The translations under genes and the position numbers were made by a program. A stretch of 64,000 nucleotides of DNA from contig NZ_BMNK01000019.1 of assembly GCF_014646515.1 (NCBI RefSeq), positions 121,453 through 185,452 of the forward strand, written 5' to 3'. Positions 48,985 through 56,705 of the stretch are shown here, in pieces. The notes under the pieces were generated by a model. That model was not told the origin of the DNA and ran no database searches. It saw only the letters and a list, made by a program, of their open reading frames with translations. Source of the stretch: Nonomuraea glycinis (GTDB taxonomy: Bacteria; Actinomycetota; Actinomycetes; Streptosporangiales; Streptosporangiaceae). The first letter of the stretch is position 1; each line of letters starts with the position of its first letter.

Positions 48985-50027
48985 CCGGCTGCTCCCCCTG
49001 CTCCACTCAGCCCGCGCGGCGCCGGTCGAGGGCGCTCGCGCTGGGGCTGACCGCCTCGGTGCTCGCCCTGGGCGCCGGCGGCCACGCGGTGCTCAAGCCG
49101 CGCCTGTATCCCGATGACTTCGACGGCGGCGGTGGCGAGCCGGTGACGGTGCGGATCGCGCCCGGCGCGACCGCCGCCGACGTGGCCTCCACGCTGGCCG
49201 GAGCCGGGGTGGTGGCCAGCGTGGGCTCCTTCGTCAACGTGGCCGAGCAGCGCTCGATGGCGTCCTGGCTCAGGCCCGGCCACTACCGGCTGCGCCGGGG
49301 CATGGCCGCAGCGGCGGCGCTCGACCTGCTGCTCGCCCCCGGATCACGCGTCGTGCGGCGGGTGACCGTACCTGAAGGCCTGCGGGTGGAGGAGACGCTG
49401 CGGCGGGTCGCCGCGCAGTCCGGTCTGCCGCTGAATGAGCTGCGTGCGGTCGATCCCGCCCTGGTGGAGACGCCGGCGTACGCCGCGGGGCTGGAGGGGT
49501 TCCTGTTTCCGGCGACGTACGAGGTGGAGCCCGCGGCCAGGGGCGTGGACGTGCTGGCCGCGATGGTGGAGCGGTTCGGCGTCACCGCCCGGCAGCTACG
49601 GCTGCGGCAGCGGGCGGCGCGGGTGCATCTGACGCCGCTGGAGGCCGTCACGGTGGCGAGCATCGTCCAGGTCGAGGCCTGCGCGGTGCCGGACTATCCG
49701 AAGATCGCTAGAGTGATCTACAACCGGCTCCGGCGGGGCCTGCCGCTCCGGCTGGGCAGCACTCTCGCTTACGCCCAGGACGGCCGGACCGTCAGCGTCA
49801 CGCGGAGTGACTCGCCATACGACACGTTCACCCGCAAGGGACTGCCGCCGGGGCCCATCGCCAATCCGGGAGAGAAGGCACTGATGGCGGCGCTGTACCC
49901 GGCGAGGGGTGATTGGCGCTGGTTCGTTACGACGGATCCGCTGCATAGAATCACCAAATTCACCAACAAAGAGAGCGAGTTCGTGAGATACCGGAAAGAG
50001 TTGAACGAGAACCTCGGGACGAACTGA
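48981..50027 (+). CDS. mltG: MltG-type endolytic murein transglycosylase, first copy
   Basis: A 348-residue YceG/MltG-family protein with a short cytoplasmic N-terminus, a membrane helix (about 17-38), a LysM-like region and the catalytic domain. The conserved glutamate in SIVQVEAC and the downstream KIARVIYNRL match the family. MltG cuts new glycan strands and so sets their length. The copy is shorter than its neighbour and differs around STLAYAQDGRTVSVTRSDSPYDTF. The last 30 codons are rich in A and T. It is coupled to ruvX. Confidence 0.88.
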   Translation: MTGCSPCSTQPARRRSRALALGLTASVLALGAGGHAVLKPRLYPDDFDGGGGEPVTVRIAPGATAADVASTLAGAGVVASVGSFVNVAEQRSMASWLRPGHYRLRRGMAAAAALDLLLAPGSRVVRRVTVPEGLRVEETLRRVAAQSGLPLNELRAVDPALVETPAYAAGLEGFLFPATYEVEPAARGVDVLAAMVERFGVTARQLRLRQRAARVHLTPLEAVTVASIVQVEACAVPDYPKIARVIYNRLRRGLPLRLGSTLAYAQDGRTVSVTRSDSPYDTFTRKGLPPGPIANPGEKALMAALYPARGDWRWFVTTDPLHRITKFTNKESEFVRYRKELNENLGTN

Positions 50028-50259
50028 TGCTCATCGGTCCGCTTACCGCCACGCGGGAGATCGCCGCCGACTCTGTGCGGCACTTCCGACCCGGGACACA
50101 CACGCTCTTTCCGTCCTCTAGCATGGCTACCCACAGTGACTTCCGCCGGTCGTCATGCCGCGTCCGGCGCAGCCCCCTCGTCCGCTCGGTGCCCCCCCAC
50201 CGCCCGGTGTATCCAATCGACGCCGGGTTCGCTGTACCGGGAGATTGGCCAGCTCAGCT

Positions 50260-51420
50260 ATGAACGATCTCGACATGGACTTTCTCCTCGGCGCCGAGGA
50301 CGACGACGGCCGGGGCGGACGCCGCAGCAGAGGCTCCGGCAAGCGCGGCAACGGCCGCAGGCGGCGCAGGCGCCGTAACCGGGGCGGCCTTCTCGCCCCG
50401 CTGCTGGCCTTCCTCATCCTGGCCGGCATCATCGGCGGCGGCGGCTACTACGGCTACCGGTGGGCGAACGACGCTCTCGTGCCCGACGACTACACCGGCA
50501 AGGGCACGGAGGAGATCGTCTTCGAGGTCAAGGACGGCCAGATCGCCTCGGACGTGGCCCAGGAGCTGGAGCGGCAGGGGGTCGTGGCCAGCGCCAGAGC
50601 CTTCACCAACGCCATCGGCAACGCCGGCAAGAGCGACGCGCTCCAGCCCGGCACGTACAAGGTGCGCAAGAAGATGCCGGCCGCCGACGTGGTGAAGCTG
50701 CTCCTCGACCCGAAGCAGCAGGTGCTCATGAAGGTGCGGCTCGCGGAGGGCCTGCGGCTGTCCGAGATCTACACCAAGCTCGCCGAGCAGACCGGCCTGG
50801 ACCGCAAGAAGTTCGAGGCCGCGGCCAAGAACGTCGACAACCTCGACCTGCCCGCCTACGCCAAGGGCAAGCTCGAGGGCTACGCCTTCCCCGCGACGTA
50901 CGACTTCCCGCCCAAGGCCACGGCCGGCGATGTGCTGGCACGGATGGTGCAGCGCTTCCACCAGGCGGCGGAGAAGGCCGATCTGGTGGGCGGAGCCAAG
51001 AGCCTCGGCCACACGCCGCACGAGATCGTCACCATCGCCAGCATCATCCAGGCCGAGGCCGGGCGGCACGAGGACATGCCCAAGATCGCCCGGGTCATCT
51101 ACAACCGGCTCAACCGCGAGCCGCCGATGACGCTGTCGATGGACAGCACGGTGATGTACGCGTGGAAGCGCTTCCGGACCTCGGCCACGCACGCCGAGCT
51201 GGAGATCAAGTCCCCGTACAACACGTACAAGAACTACGGCCTGCCGCCCGGCCCGATCACCAATCCCGGCGATCACGCGATCGAGGCGGCACTGAACCCG
51301 GCCAAGGGGAGCTGGCTCTTCTTCGTGGCGACGGACCCGAAGAGCAAGGTCACCGAGTTCGCCACCACCGACGCGGAGTTCCAGGTCTTGGAGGCCAAGC
51401 TCCGCCGCAACGGAGGCTGA
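50260..51420 (+). CDS. mltG: MltG-type endolytic murein transglycosylase, second copy
   Basis: A 386-residue YceG/MltG protein with a longer, very basic cytoplasmic N-terminus (RRSRGSGKRGNGRRRRRRR), a membrane helix (about 50-68) and the full family domain. SIIQAEAGRHEDMPKIARVIYNRL carries the catalytic Glu region, and DSTVMYAWKRF and SPYNTYKNYGLPPGPI follow. This copy is closer to the canonical actinobacterial MltG. Start ATG 50260 is inferred from the usual DLDMDFLLG N-terminus; the ribosome binding site is weak. It leads into aroE. Confidence 0.92.
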   Translation: MNDLDMDFLLGAEDDDGRGGRRSRGSGKRGNGRRRRRRRNRGGLLAPLLAFLILAGIIGGGGYYGYRWANDALVPDDYTGKGTEEIVFEVKDGQIASDVAQELERQGVVASARAFTNAIGNAGKSDALQPGTYKVRKKMPAADVVKLLLDPKQQVLMKVRLAEGLRLSEIYTKLAEQTGLDRKKFEAAAKNVDNLDLPAYAKGKLEGYAFPATYDFPPKATAGDVLARMVQRFHQAAEKADLVGGAKSLGHTPHEIVTIASIIQAEAGRHEDMPKIARVIYNRLNREPPMTLSMDSTVMYAWKRFRTSATHAELEIKSPYNTYKNYGLPPGPITNPGDHAIEAALNPAKGSWLFFVATDPKSKVTEFATTDAEFQVLEAKLRRNGG

Positions 51421-51425
51421 GCCGG

Positions 51426-52280
51426 ATGCGTGCCGCGGTGATGGGGTCCCCGATCGGTCATTCCCTCTCGCCCTTCCTGCACCGGGCGGCCTACCGGGAG
51501 ATGGGGCTGACCGGCTGGAGCTACGCGTCGTTCGAGTGCGACGAGGAGCGGCTGCCCGGGATGCTGCACGAGCTGCGCCCGGTGCGGGGTGCGGGGCCGG
51601 ACGCGGCGGGCACGTGGGCGGGGCTGTCGCTCACCATGCCGCTCAAGCGGGCCGTGCTGCCCCTGCTCGACACCGTCTCGGAGCTGGCCGTCGAGGTGGG
51701 CGGCGCCAACACGGTGGTGTTCGCGGACGGGGCCGCGCACGGTGAGAACACCGACGTGTACGGCATCGAGCGGGCGCTGGCGGAGGCCGGGGTGACCGCG
51801 CCGCGGTCGGCGACCGTGCTGGGCGGCGGGGCGACGGCCGGCTCGGCGCTGGCGGCGCTGCGTGACCTGGGGCTGTTCGCCGTGACGCTGGTGGTGCGCG
51901 ATCCGGCCCGGGCGGGGGAGACGGCGGAGGTGGCCGAGAGGCTCGGCGTGGCGCTGTCGGTGCGGACGTTCGACAAGCTCGACGCGCTCACGAACGTCGA
52001 TCTGGTGGTGTCCACGCTGCCCGGTGGGGCGGCGGACGGGTACGCGGGCCTGCTGGCGGGGGTTCCCGCGCTCTTCGACGTGGTCTACTCGCCCTGGCCG
52101 ACCAGCGCGGCGGTGGCCGTAGGAGCTGCGGGCGGCACCGTGGTCGGCGGGTTCGAGATGCTGCTGCACCAGGCGGTGCGGCAGGTGGAGCTGATGACGG
52201 GCCGGGCGGACGTGCCGGTGCAGGCCATGCGCGCCGCCGGTGAGGCGGAGATCCTCAGGCGGGCCAGTCGAACGGGTTGA
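51426..52280 (+). CDS. aroE: Shikimate dehydrogenase
   Basis: A 284-residue enzyme reducing dehydroshikimate to shikimate with NADPH. The substrate site has SPIGHSLSPFLHRAAY and the SLTMPLK segment with the catalytic lysine; GENTD gives the conserved Asp, and GGGATAGSALAAL the nucleotide loop. GGAGG precedes ATG 51426. The mltG-aroE order matches M. tuberculosis Rv2553c-Rv2552c. The last 26 bases overlap the vapC gene on the opposite strand. Confidence 0.94.
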   Translation: MRAAVMGSPIGHSLSPFLHRAAYREMGLTGWSYASFECDEERLPGMLHELRPVRGAGPDAAGTWAGLSLTMPLKRAVLPLLDTVSELAVEVGGANTVVFADGAAHGENTDVYGIERALAEAGVTAPRSATVLGGGATAGSALAALRDLGLFAVTLVVRDPARAGETAEVAERLGVALSVRTFDKLDALTNVDLVVSTLPGGAADGYAGLLAGVPALFDVVYSPWPTSAAVAVGAAGGTVVGGFEMLLHQAVRQVELMTGRADVPVQAMRAAGEAEILRRASRTG

Positions 52281-52671
52281 TCATCTTGACGTCGAGCCCG
52301 GCGAAGTCCTTCACGTTGCGTGTCACCAGGATCCACCCCTGCGTGCGGGCGGTGGCGGCGATGAGGCCGTCGACGGCCGGAAGCGGACGTTTTGCGTGCA
52401 TCCGCCCCCATTCCTCGGCCACGGACGTGGTGACGGGCAGAATCCGGGTCCTGAACTCCTGCAGGAGATGATCCAGCCAGGACTCGTAGCCGAAGGCCTG
52501 CGCCGGATCGCGACGGCGCAGCAGCTCCACGCCTTTGCGGATCTCACCGAAGACCATGACGCTCAGGTACAGGTTGGGTCCGGTGATGGTGTCGAGCCAT
52601 GCCTGGAGGTTCGGGTCTCTGGTGCGCTTGGTCATCTCCGAGACGACGCTGGTGTCGAGAACGTAGCTCAC
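52255..52671 (-). CDS. vapC: VapC-type PIN-domain toxin (FitB-like)
   Basis: A 138-residue PIN-domain ribonuclease. The four acidic residues that bind magnesium are D6 (LDTSVVSE), E43 (FGEIRKG), D101 (VDGLIAATA) and D122 (TRNVKDF). The segment order matches FitB-type VapC toxins, which cut RNA when freed from antitoxin. Its ATG overlaps the antitoxin stop by four bases. The 3' end runs antisense into aroE for 26 bases, so transcripts of the two genes overlap. Confidence 0.9.
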   Translation of the reverse strand: MSYVLDTSVVSEMTKRTRDPNLQAWLDTITGPNLYLSVMVFGEIRKGVELLRRRDPAQAFGYESWLDHLLQEFRTRILPVTTSVAEEWGRMHAKRPLPAVDGLIAATARTQGWILVTRNVKDFAGLDVKMINPFDWPA

Positions 52672-52946
52672 CAGTCATCTCCGAGGTCGATCTCCCGCAT
52701 CGTGCTCTGGTCCCGGGTGAGGTCGAGCTCGCTGAGATCAGGACCGTTGAGCAGGAACTCCTTGAAGTCGGGCTCTCCGCCCTTCAGCCGGCGGTACTCA
52801 TCCATGTCGATGATCACCGCCACGTCCTGACCGTGCCGGGTGACGATCTGCGGGCCCTCGTCGTGGGCGCGGCGGACGACCTCGCTGAAGCGCTGCTTGG
52901 CCTCTTGGAGCTGCCACTTGGTGGCTTCCACCTGATGTACGGACAT
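52668..52946 (-). CDS. vapB: Phd/YefM-family antitoxin of the VapBC pair
   Basis: A 92-residue protein. The N-terminal half (WQLQEAKQRFSEVVRRAHDEGPQIVTRHG) is the Phd/YefM dimer and DNA-binding fold. The acidic C-terminal tail should wrap around and inhibit VapC. An AGAAGGAG ribosome binding site precedes ATG 52946. The upstream palindrome at 52964 is a good operator for autoregulation. Confidence 0.92.
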   Translation of the reverse strand: MSVHQVEATKWQLQEAKQRFSEVVRRAHDEGPQIVTRHGQDVAVIIDMDEYRRLKGGEPDFKEFLLNGPDLSELDLTRDQSTMREIDLGDDW

Positions 52947-52963
52947 ATGATCTCCTTCTGACT

Positions 52964-52977
52964 ATTCTGGACAGAAT
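52964..52977 (-). promoter_or_regulatory. Palindromic operator candidate of the vapBC pair
   Basis: ATTCTGGACAGAAT has perfect 6-base arms around GA, and overlaps a possible minus-strand -10 box TAGAAT at 52976-52981. It lies 18 bases ahead of the antitoxin start. Antitoxins of this kind usually bind such sites and repress their own operon. Confidence 0.55.
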
Positions 52978-53009
52978 TCTAGTGCACGGACTCTGGCCAG
53001 CGGGGATGA

Positions 53010-53039
53010 TTCGAGGAAGTGTCGTGGTTGTGGTAACGT
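53010..53039 (+). promoter_or_regulatory. Candidate promoter for the infC leader
   Basis: TTCGAG, an 18-base spacer and TAACGT lie about 235 bases ahead of the infC start, leaving a long 5' leader. The sites are only fair matches. Confidence 0.35.
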
Positions 53040-53180
53040 AGCTCTCTGATCGGTCCGGCATCACTGCTGGACGCGCAAGCGGAGGTCTCCCTCCCACCTG
53101 AGTCGCCGAGAGGCGGCCGGGTAACGGATCACGCCGGACTCTTCCGGGGAGCTTAAGGCCGCAATGCCGAAGAGCTCAGT

Positions 53181-53210
53181 GGCCCCGCATGCGCGACGTG
53201 CGGGGCTTTT
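53181..53210 (+). promoter_or_regulatory. Terminator-like hairpin in the infC leader (attenuator candidate)
   Basis: GCCCCGCA and TGCGGGGC form an 8-bp stem (53182-53206) followed by TTTT, lying 63 bases ahead of the infC start codon. This is the shape of an intrinsic terminator inside an untranslated leader, as expected for transcription attenuation. The infC-rpmI-rplT leaders of other bacteria are controlled by L20 or by other signals. No matching anti-terminator was worked out. Confidence 0.55.
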
Positions 53211-53272
53211 CGCGTTCTGCGAAAGCTCTCCGGCACGACGAGCACGTAGGGATCGCAAACCTAGGAGGCCCC

Positions 53273-53863
53273 ATCAGCACTGAGCCCCGCATCAACGAGC
53301 GTATCCGAGTTCCCGAGGTTCGCCTTGTGGGCCCGAACGGTGAGCAGGTGGGCATCGTGTCGATTCACGATGCGCTGAAGCTCGCCCAGGAAGCCGACCT
53401 TGACCTCGTCGAGGTCGCGGCGACGGCTCGACCGCCCGTGTGCAAGCTCATGGACTACGGCAAATTCAAGTACGAGTCCGCGATGAAGGCGCGCGAGGCG
53501 CGCAAGAATCAAGCGCACACGATCATCAAGGAGATCAAGCTCCGGCCGAAGATCGACCCGCACGACTACGAGACCAAGAAGGGTCACGTGGTGCGGTTCC
53601 TCAAGGCGGGGGACAAGGTCAAAGTCACGATCATGTTCCGTGGTCGTGAGCAGTCCCGCCCGGAGCTCGGCTTCCGGCTCCTGCAGCGGCTGGCCGAGGA
53701 CGTCCAGGAGCTCGGGTTCGTCGAATCCCAGCCCAAGCAGGACGGCCGAAACATGATCATGGTGATCGGTCCGCACAAGAAGAAGGCTGAGGCCAAGGCC
53801 GAGAAGGCCGCGGCCAAGGCACAGGGTGGCAGCGACGAGGAGCCTTCCCCACAGGAAGCGTGA
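53273..53863 (+). CDS. infC: Translation initiation factor IF-3 with a likely AUC start
   Basis: A 196-residue factor that dissociates ribosomes and checks start-codon pairing. EPRINERIRVPEVRLVGPNGEQVGIV is the conserved N-terminus, and KIDPHDYETKKGHVVRFLKAGDKVKVTIMFRGRE is the C-domain entry. The last 25 residues are Lys/Ala-rich. There is no ATG, GTG or TTG at the right place. AGGAGG at 53262-53267 is followed after a short spacer by ATC 53273-53275, and ISTEPRIN fits the family. An ATG at 53189 lies in the hairpin and would add 28 unrelated residues. AUU/AUC starts in infC let IF-3 repress itself. Confidence 0.95.
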   Translation: MSTEPRINERIRVPEVRLVGPNGEQVGIVSIHDALKLAQEADLDLVEVAATARPPVCKLMDYGKFKYESAMKAREARKNQAHTIIKEIKLRPKIDPHDYETKKGHVVRFLKAGDKVKVTIMFRGREQSRPELGFRLLQRLAEDVQELGFVESQPKQDGRNMIMVIGPHKKKAEAKAEKAAAKAQGGSDEEPSPQEA

Positions 53864-53986
53864 CCTGCCGTCGGGGTTAGCCTTACTGGGCACCCCGAGC
53901 AGCCACCGCCCGACGAAGACGCCGCGACCGGGTCGGCCAGCACCGACCCGGCCCCCGGCACGACCGAATTGAGGAGAGACGGCGAC

Positions 53987-54181
53987 ATGCCGAAGATGAA
54001 GACGCACAGCGGTGCGAAGAAGCGGTTCCGGCTTACCGGCTCCGGCAAGGTCATGCGCCGCCGCGCCAGCCGCGCGCACTACAACGAGTGGAAGTCGTCC
54101 ACGCTGACGCGCCGTCTCAAGAACGAGGTCGTCCTTTCGGACGCCGACTCCAAGAAGATCAAGAAACTGCTCGCCAAGTAA
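53987..54181 (+). CDS. rpmI: 50S ribosomal protein L35
   Basis: A 64-residue basic ribosomal protein starting MPKMKTHSGAKKRFRLTGSGK, a full match to the L35 pattern, with GAGGAGAG upstream. It is the second gene of the conserved infC-rpmI-rplT operon, 124 bases after infC. Confidence 0.97.
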   Translation: MPKMKTHSGAKKRFRLTGSGKVMRRRASRAHYNEWKSSTLTRRLKNEVVLSDADSKKIKKLLAK

Positions 54182-54205
54182 CGCGAACCCCCGGGGAGAA
54201 GAATC

Positions 54206-54589
54206 ATGGCACGCGTGAAGCGGGCGCTCAACGCCAAGAAGAAGCGCAAGGTCGTTCTCGAGCGGGCAAGCGGTTACCGTGGCCAGCGGTCGCGGCTCTA
54301 CCGCAAGGCCAAGGAGCAGATGCTCCACTCGATGACCTACGCCTACAGGGACCGCAAGGACCGTAAGGGCGCCTTCCGCCGTCTGTGGATCCAGCGGATC
54401 AACGCCGCTGCCCGCCAGAACGGCATGACCTACAACCGCCTGATCCAGGGCCTTCGACTGGCCAACATCGAGGTGGACCGTAAGATCCTGGCCGACCTCG
54501 CGGTCAACGACAGCCAGACCTTCGCCACGCTCGTCGAGGCCGCCAAGAAGGCGCTGCCGGCGGACGTGAACGCGCCGGCCGCGAGCTGA
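54206..54589 (+). CDS. rplT: 50S ribosomal protein L20
   Basis: A 127-residue protein, one of the first to bind 23S rRNA. The N-terminus MARVKRALNAKKKRKVVLERASGY and the core YRDRKDRKGAFRRLWIQRINAAARQNGMTYN are canonical. L20 can also repress its own operon in several bacteria. It is followed by a strong terminator. Confidence 0.98.
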   Translation: MARVKRALNAKKKRKVVLERASGYRGQRSRLYRKAKEQMLHSMTYAYRDRKDRKGAFRRLWIQRINAAARQNGMTYNRLIQGLRLANIEVDRKILADLAVNDSQTFATLVEAAKKALPADVNAPAAS

Positions 54590-54621
54590 GCCGTTCGACA
54601 GGCCCGGCCGGGCTTGTGAGT

Positions 54622-54652
54622 CGAAGGGCCCACCGTTCCGGTGGGCCCTTCG
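54622..54652. terminator. Terminator behind rplT
   Basis: CGAAGGGCCCACCG and CGGTGGGCCCTTCG pair over 14 bases around TTC, 33 bases after the rplT stop and 53 before the next start. The stem is perfect; there is no long T tract. Confidence 0.8.
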
Positions 54653-54704
54653 GCATGTTGCAGGGCAGGCGTGCGGCACTCCGTACGCGCGAGCAGGGGG
54701 AGAG

Positions 54705-55508
54705 ATGGCCGGAACCGAGCTGACGAACGTGCGGTCACCGCGGGTGAAGGCGGCGCGCAGGCTCACCAAGCGCGCCTACCGGGAGCAGGACCGCAAGTTC
54801 CTCGCCGAGGGCCCGCAGGCGGTGCGCGAGGCGCTCAAGCTCGACGGCGTGACGCTGGAGCTGTTCGCCACCGCCGAGGCCGAGCTGCGCCACCCCGAGC
54901 TCGTCACCGAGGCCACGCTCCAGGGCGTGCCCGTCCACCGCGCCAGTGGCGAGGTCATGGCCCAGCTGTCCCAGACCGTCACCCCGCAGGGGCTGCTGGC
55001 CGTCTGCCGGCTGGTGCACGTGGCGCTCGACGACGCCCTGCCCGCCGAGCCGCGCCTGGTCGCCGTGCTGGCGCACGTGCGCGACCCGGGCAACGCGGGC
55101 ACCGTGATGCGCGCCGCCGACGCCGCCGGGGCCGACGCCGTCATCTTCACCGACGCCTCGGTCGACCCGTACAACGGCAAGTGTGTACGGGCCAGCGCGG
55201 GCAGCCTCTTCCACCTGCCCGTGGTGATCGGCGCACCGGTGGCGCGGGCGGTGAGCCTGCTGCGGGAGCGCGGGCTGCGGGTGCTCGCCGCGGACGGCGC
55301 GGGCAAGCACACCCTCGACGACGTGGATCTTTCCGGACCCACCGCGTGGATCTTCGGCAACGAGGCGTGGGGGCTCCCCGAGGAGGTGCTCGGACAGGCC
55401 GACGAGGTGGTCCGCGTGCCCATCTACGGCCGGGCCGAAAGCCTCAACCTGGCGACCGCCGCGGCGGTCTGCCTTTACTCCTCCGCAAGGGCTCAGCGAG
55501 TGTCCTAG
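54705..55508 (+). CDS. TrmH/SpoU family rRNA methyltransferase (TsnR-like)
   Basis: A 267-residue SPOUT methyltransferase with the substrate-binding N-terminal domain (about 1-100) and a knotted catalytic domain: VLAHVRDPGNAGTVMRAADAAG, WIFGNEAWGLP and VRVPIYGRAESLNLATAAAV. These enzymes methylate 2'-O ribose of rRNA; the actinomycete TsnR/AviRb group gives resistance to thiopeptides or other drugs. The particular nucleotide is unknown. It matches M. tuberculosis Rv1644 in position. ATG 54705 has GGGGGAGAG upstream. Confidence 0.92.
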   Translation: MAGTELTNVRSPRVKAARRLTKRAYREQDRKFLAEGPQAVREALKLDGVTLELFATAEAELRHPELVTEATLQGVPVHRASGEVMAQLSQTVTPQGLLAVCRLVHVALDDALPAEPRLVAVLAHVRDPGNAGTVMRAADAAGADAVIFTDASVDPYNGKCVRASAGSLFHLPVVIGAPVARAVSLLRERGLRVLAADGAGKHTLDDVDLSGPTAWIFGNEAWGLPEEVLGQADEVVRVPIYGRAESLNLATAAAVCLYSSARAQRVS

Positions 55509-55558
55509 GCGGCGGGAAACCCGCTATTGTCGGCCTTGTAGGCGGAGGAGGCTAGGTC

Positions 55559-56641
55559 GTGCACGGCGAGGACACCGACGGGCGAGTAGTGGCCGCCGCG
55601 TACACGATGGCCATCGACGACCTTCCCGACGGCCTCATCATGACCGACCGGTTCGGCCGGGTGCTCGCCGTCAATCGCGCCGCCGCCCGGCTCACCAAGG
55701 TGCCCGTGGAGCGCGCCGTCGGCAGGGACATGAACGAGGTGTTCCCGCTGCGCGACAACGACGGCCGCGAATGGTGGAAGGCCCTCGATCCCGAGGGCGG
55801 CCTGCGTACCCGGACCAGGGTGCCGGAGCGGCCGCTGCACCTGCCGGGCGGGCAGGAGCTCTACGTCGCGGCCAGGCTGGTGCGTGAGCCCGAGCGGTGC
55901 GGCGACGTCGAGCGGGTGGTGATCACCCTGCGCGACGGCGGCGCCCGCGCCCGGCTGGAGCGCAGCCGCGCCGACCTGGTCTCCACGGTCGCCCACGAGC
56001 TGCGCTCCCCGCTGACCAGCGTCAAGGGCTTCACCGCGACGCTGCTGGCGAAGTGGACCCGCTTCACCGACGAGCAGAAGCGCGTCATGCTCGAGACCGT
56101 CAACAACGACGCCGACCGCGTCACCCGGCTCATCACCGAGCTGCTCGACGTCTCCCGGATCGAGTCCGGCCGGATGCAGGTGCACCGGCAGGTCGTCGAC
56201 GTGCCGGCCAGGGTTCGGCGGATCGTCGCGGGCCGGGTCGCGGCGGGTGAGCAGGAGACGCGGTTCCACCTGATCGTGGGCGACAATCTCCCCGAGATGT
56301 GGCTCGACCAGGACAAGATTGACCAGATCCTCGCTAATCTGATGGAAAATGCGGTGCGCCATGGGCGCGGCACTGTGACGATAGAGATCGAATCCGTGGG
56401 ATGGGGAGTTGCCGTGTCGGTGCGCGACCAGGGCGAGGGCGTCAAGCCCGAGTTGGCCCCGCGCGTCTTCAGGCAGTTCTGGCGGGGCAACAGCCGCAGG
56501 CGAGGCGGCACCGGCCTCGGTCTGTTCATCGTCAAGGGGCTGGTCGAAGCCCACGGCGGCACCATCATCGTGCAGCAGGCGCCTGAGGGCGGGGCGGAGT
56601 TCCGATTTACCATGCCCACCGGCACACCTGACTTCGCCTAG
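55559..56641 (+). CDS. Soluble PAS-domain histidine kinase (orphan)
   Basis: A 360-residue sensor kinase with no membrane helix. A PAS domain (about 12-125) starts DLPDGLIMTDRFGRVLAVN. The dimerisation domain has the phosphorylated H146 in TVAHELRSPLTS. The ATPase domain has the N box NLMENAVRHG and G boxes DQGEGV and GTGLGLFIVKG. Everything needed for autophosphorylation is present. No response regulator lies next to it, so its partner is elsewhere. Codons for KIDQILANLMENAV are locally A/T-rich. GTG start behind GCGGAGGAGG. Confidence 0.9.
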   Translation: MHGEDTDGRVVAAAYTMAIDDLPDGLIMTDRFGRVLAVNRAAARLTKVPVERAVGRDMNEVFPLRDNDGREWWKALDPEGGLRTRTRVPERPLHLPGGQELYVAARLVREPERCGDVERVVITLRDGGARARLERSRADLVSTVAHELRSPLTSVKGFTATLLAKWTRFTDEQKRVMLETVNNDADRVTRLITELLDVSRIESGRMQVHRQVVDVPARVRRIVAGRVAAGEQETRFHLIVGDNLPEMWLDQDKIDQILANLMENAVRHGRGTVTIEIESVGWGVAVSVRDQGEGVKPELAPRVFRQFWRGNSRRRGGTGLGLFIVKGLVEAHGGTIIVQQAPEGGAEFRFTMPTGTPDFA

Positions 56642-56705
56642 AGCAGGACCGGTGGGCGGGCCCCACTAGACTTTTCCGCTCAAGCCCTGAATACGGAGCT
56701 CACTC

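Noticed and set aside
50027..50263. A 78-residue open frame between the two mltG genes
   Set aside because: It starts on the stop codon of the first copy and has no family content; composition suggests chance.
52255..52977. A new defence island around vapBC
   Set aside because: Only a standard two-gene toxin-antitoxin pair is present; its neighbours are core metabolic and translation genes.
53189..53275. ATG at 53189 as the infC start
   Set aside because: It lies within the leader hairpin, lacks a ribosome binding site, and adds 28 residues unlike any IF-3 N-terminus.
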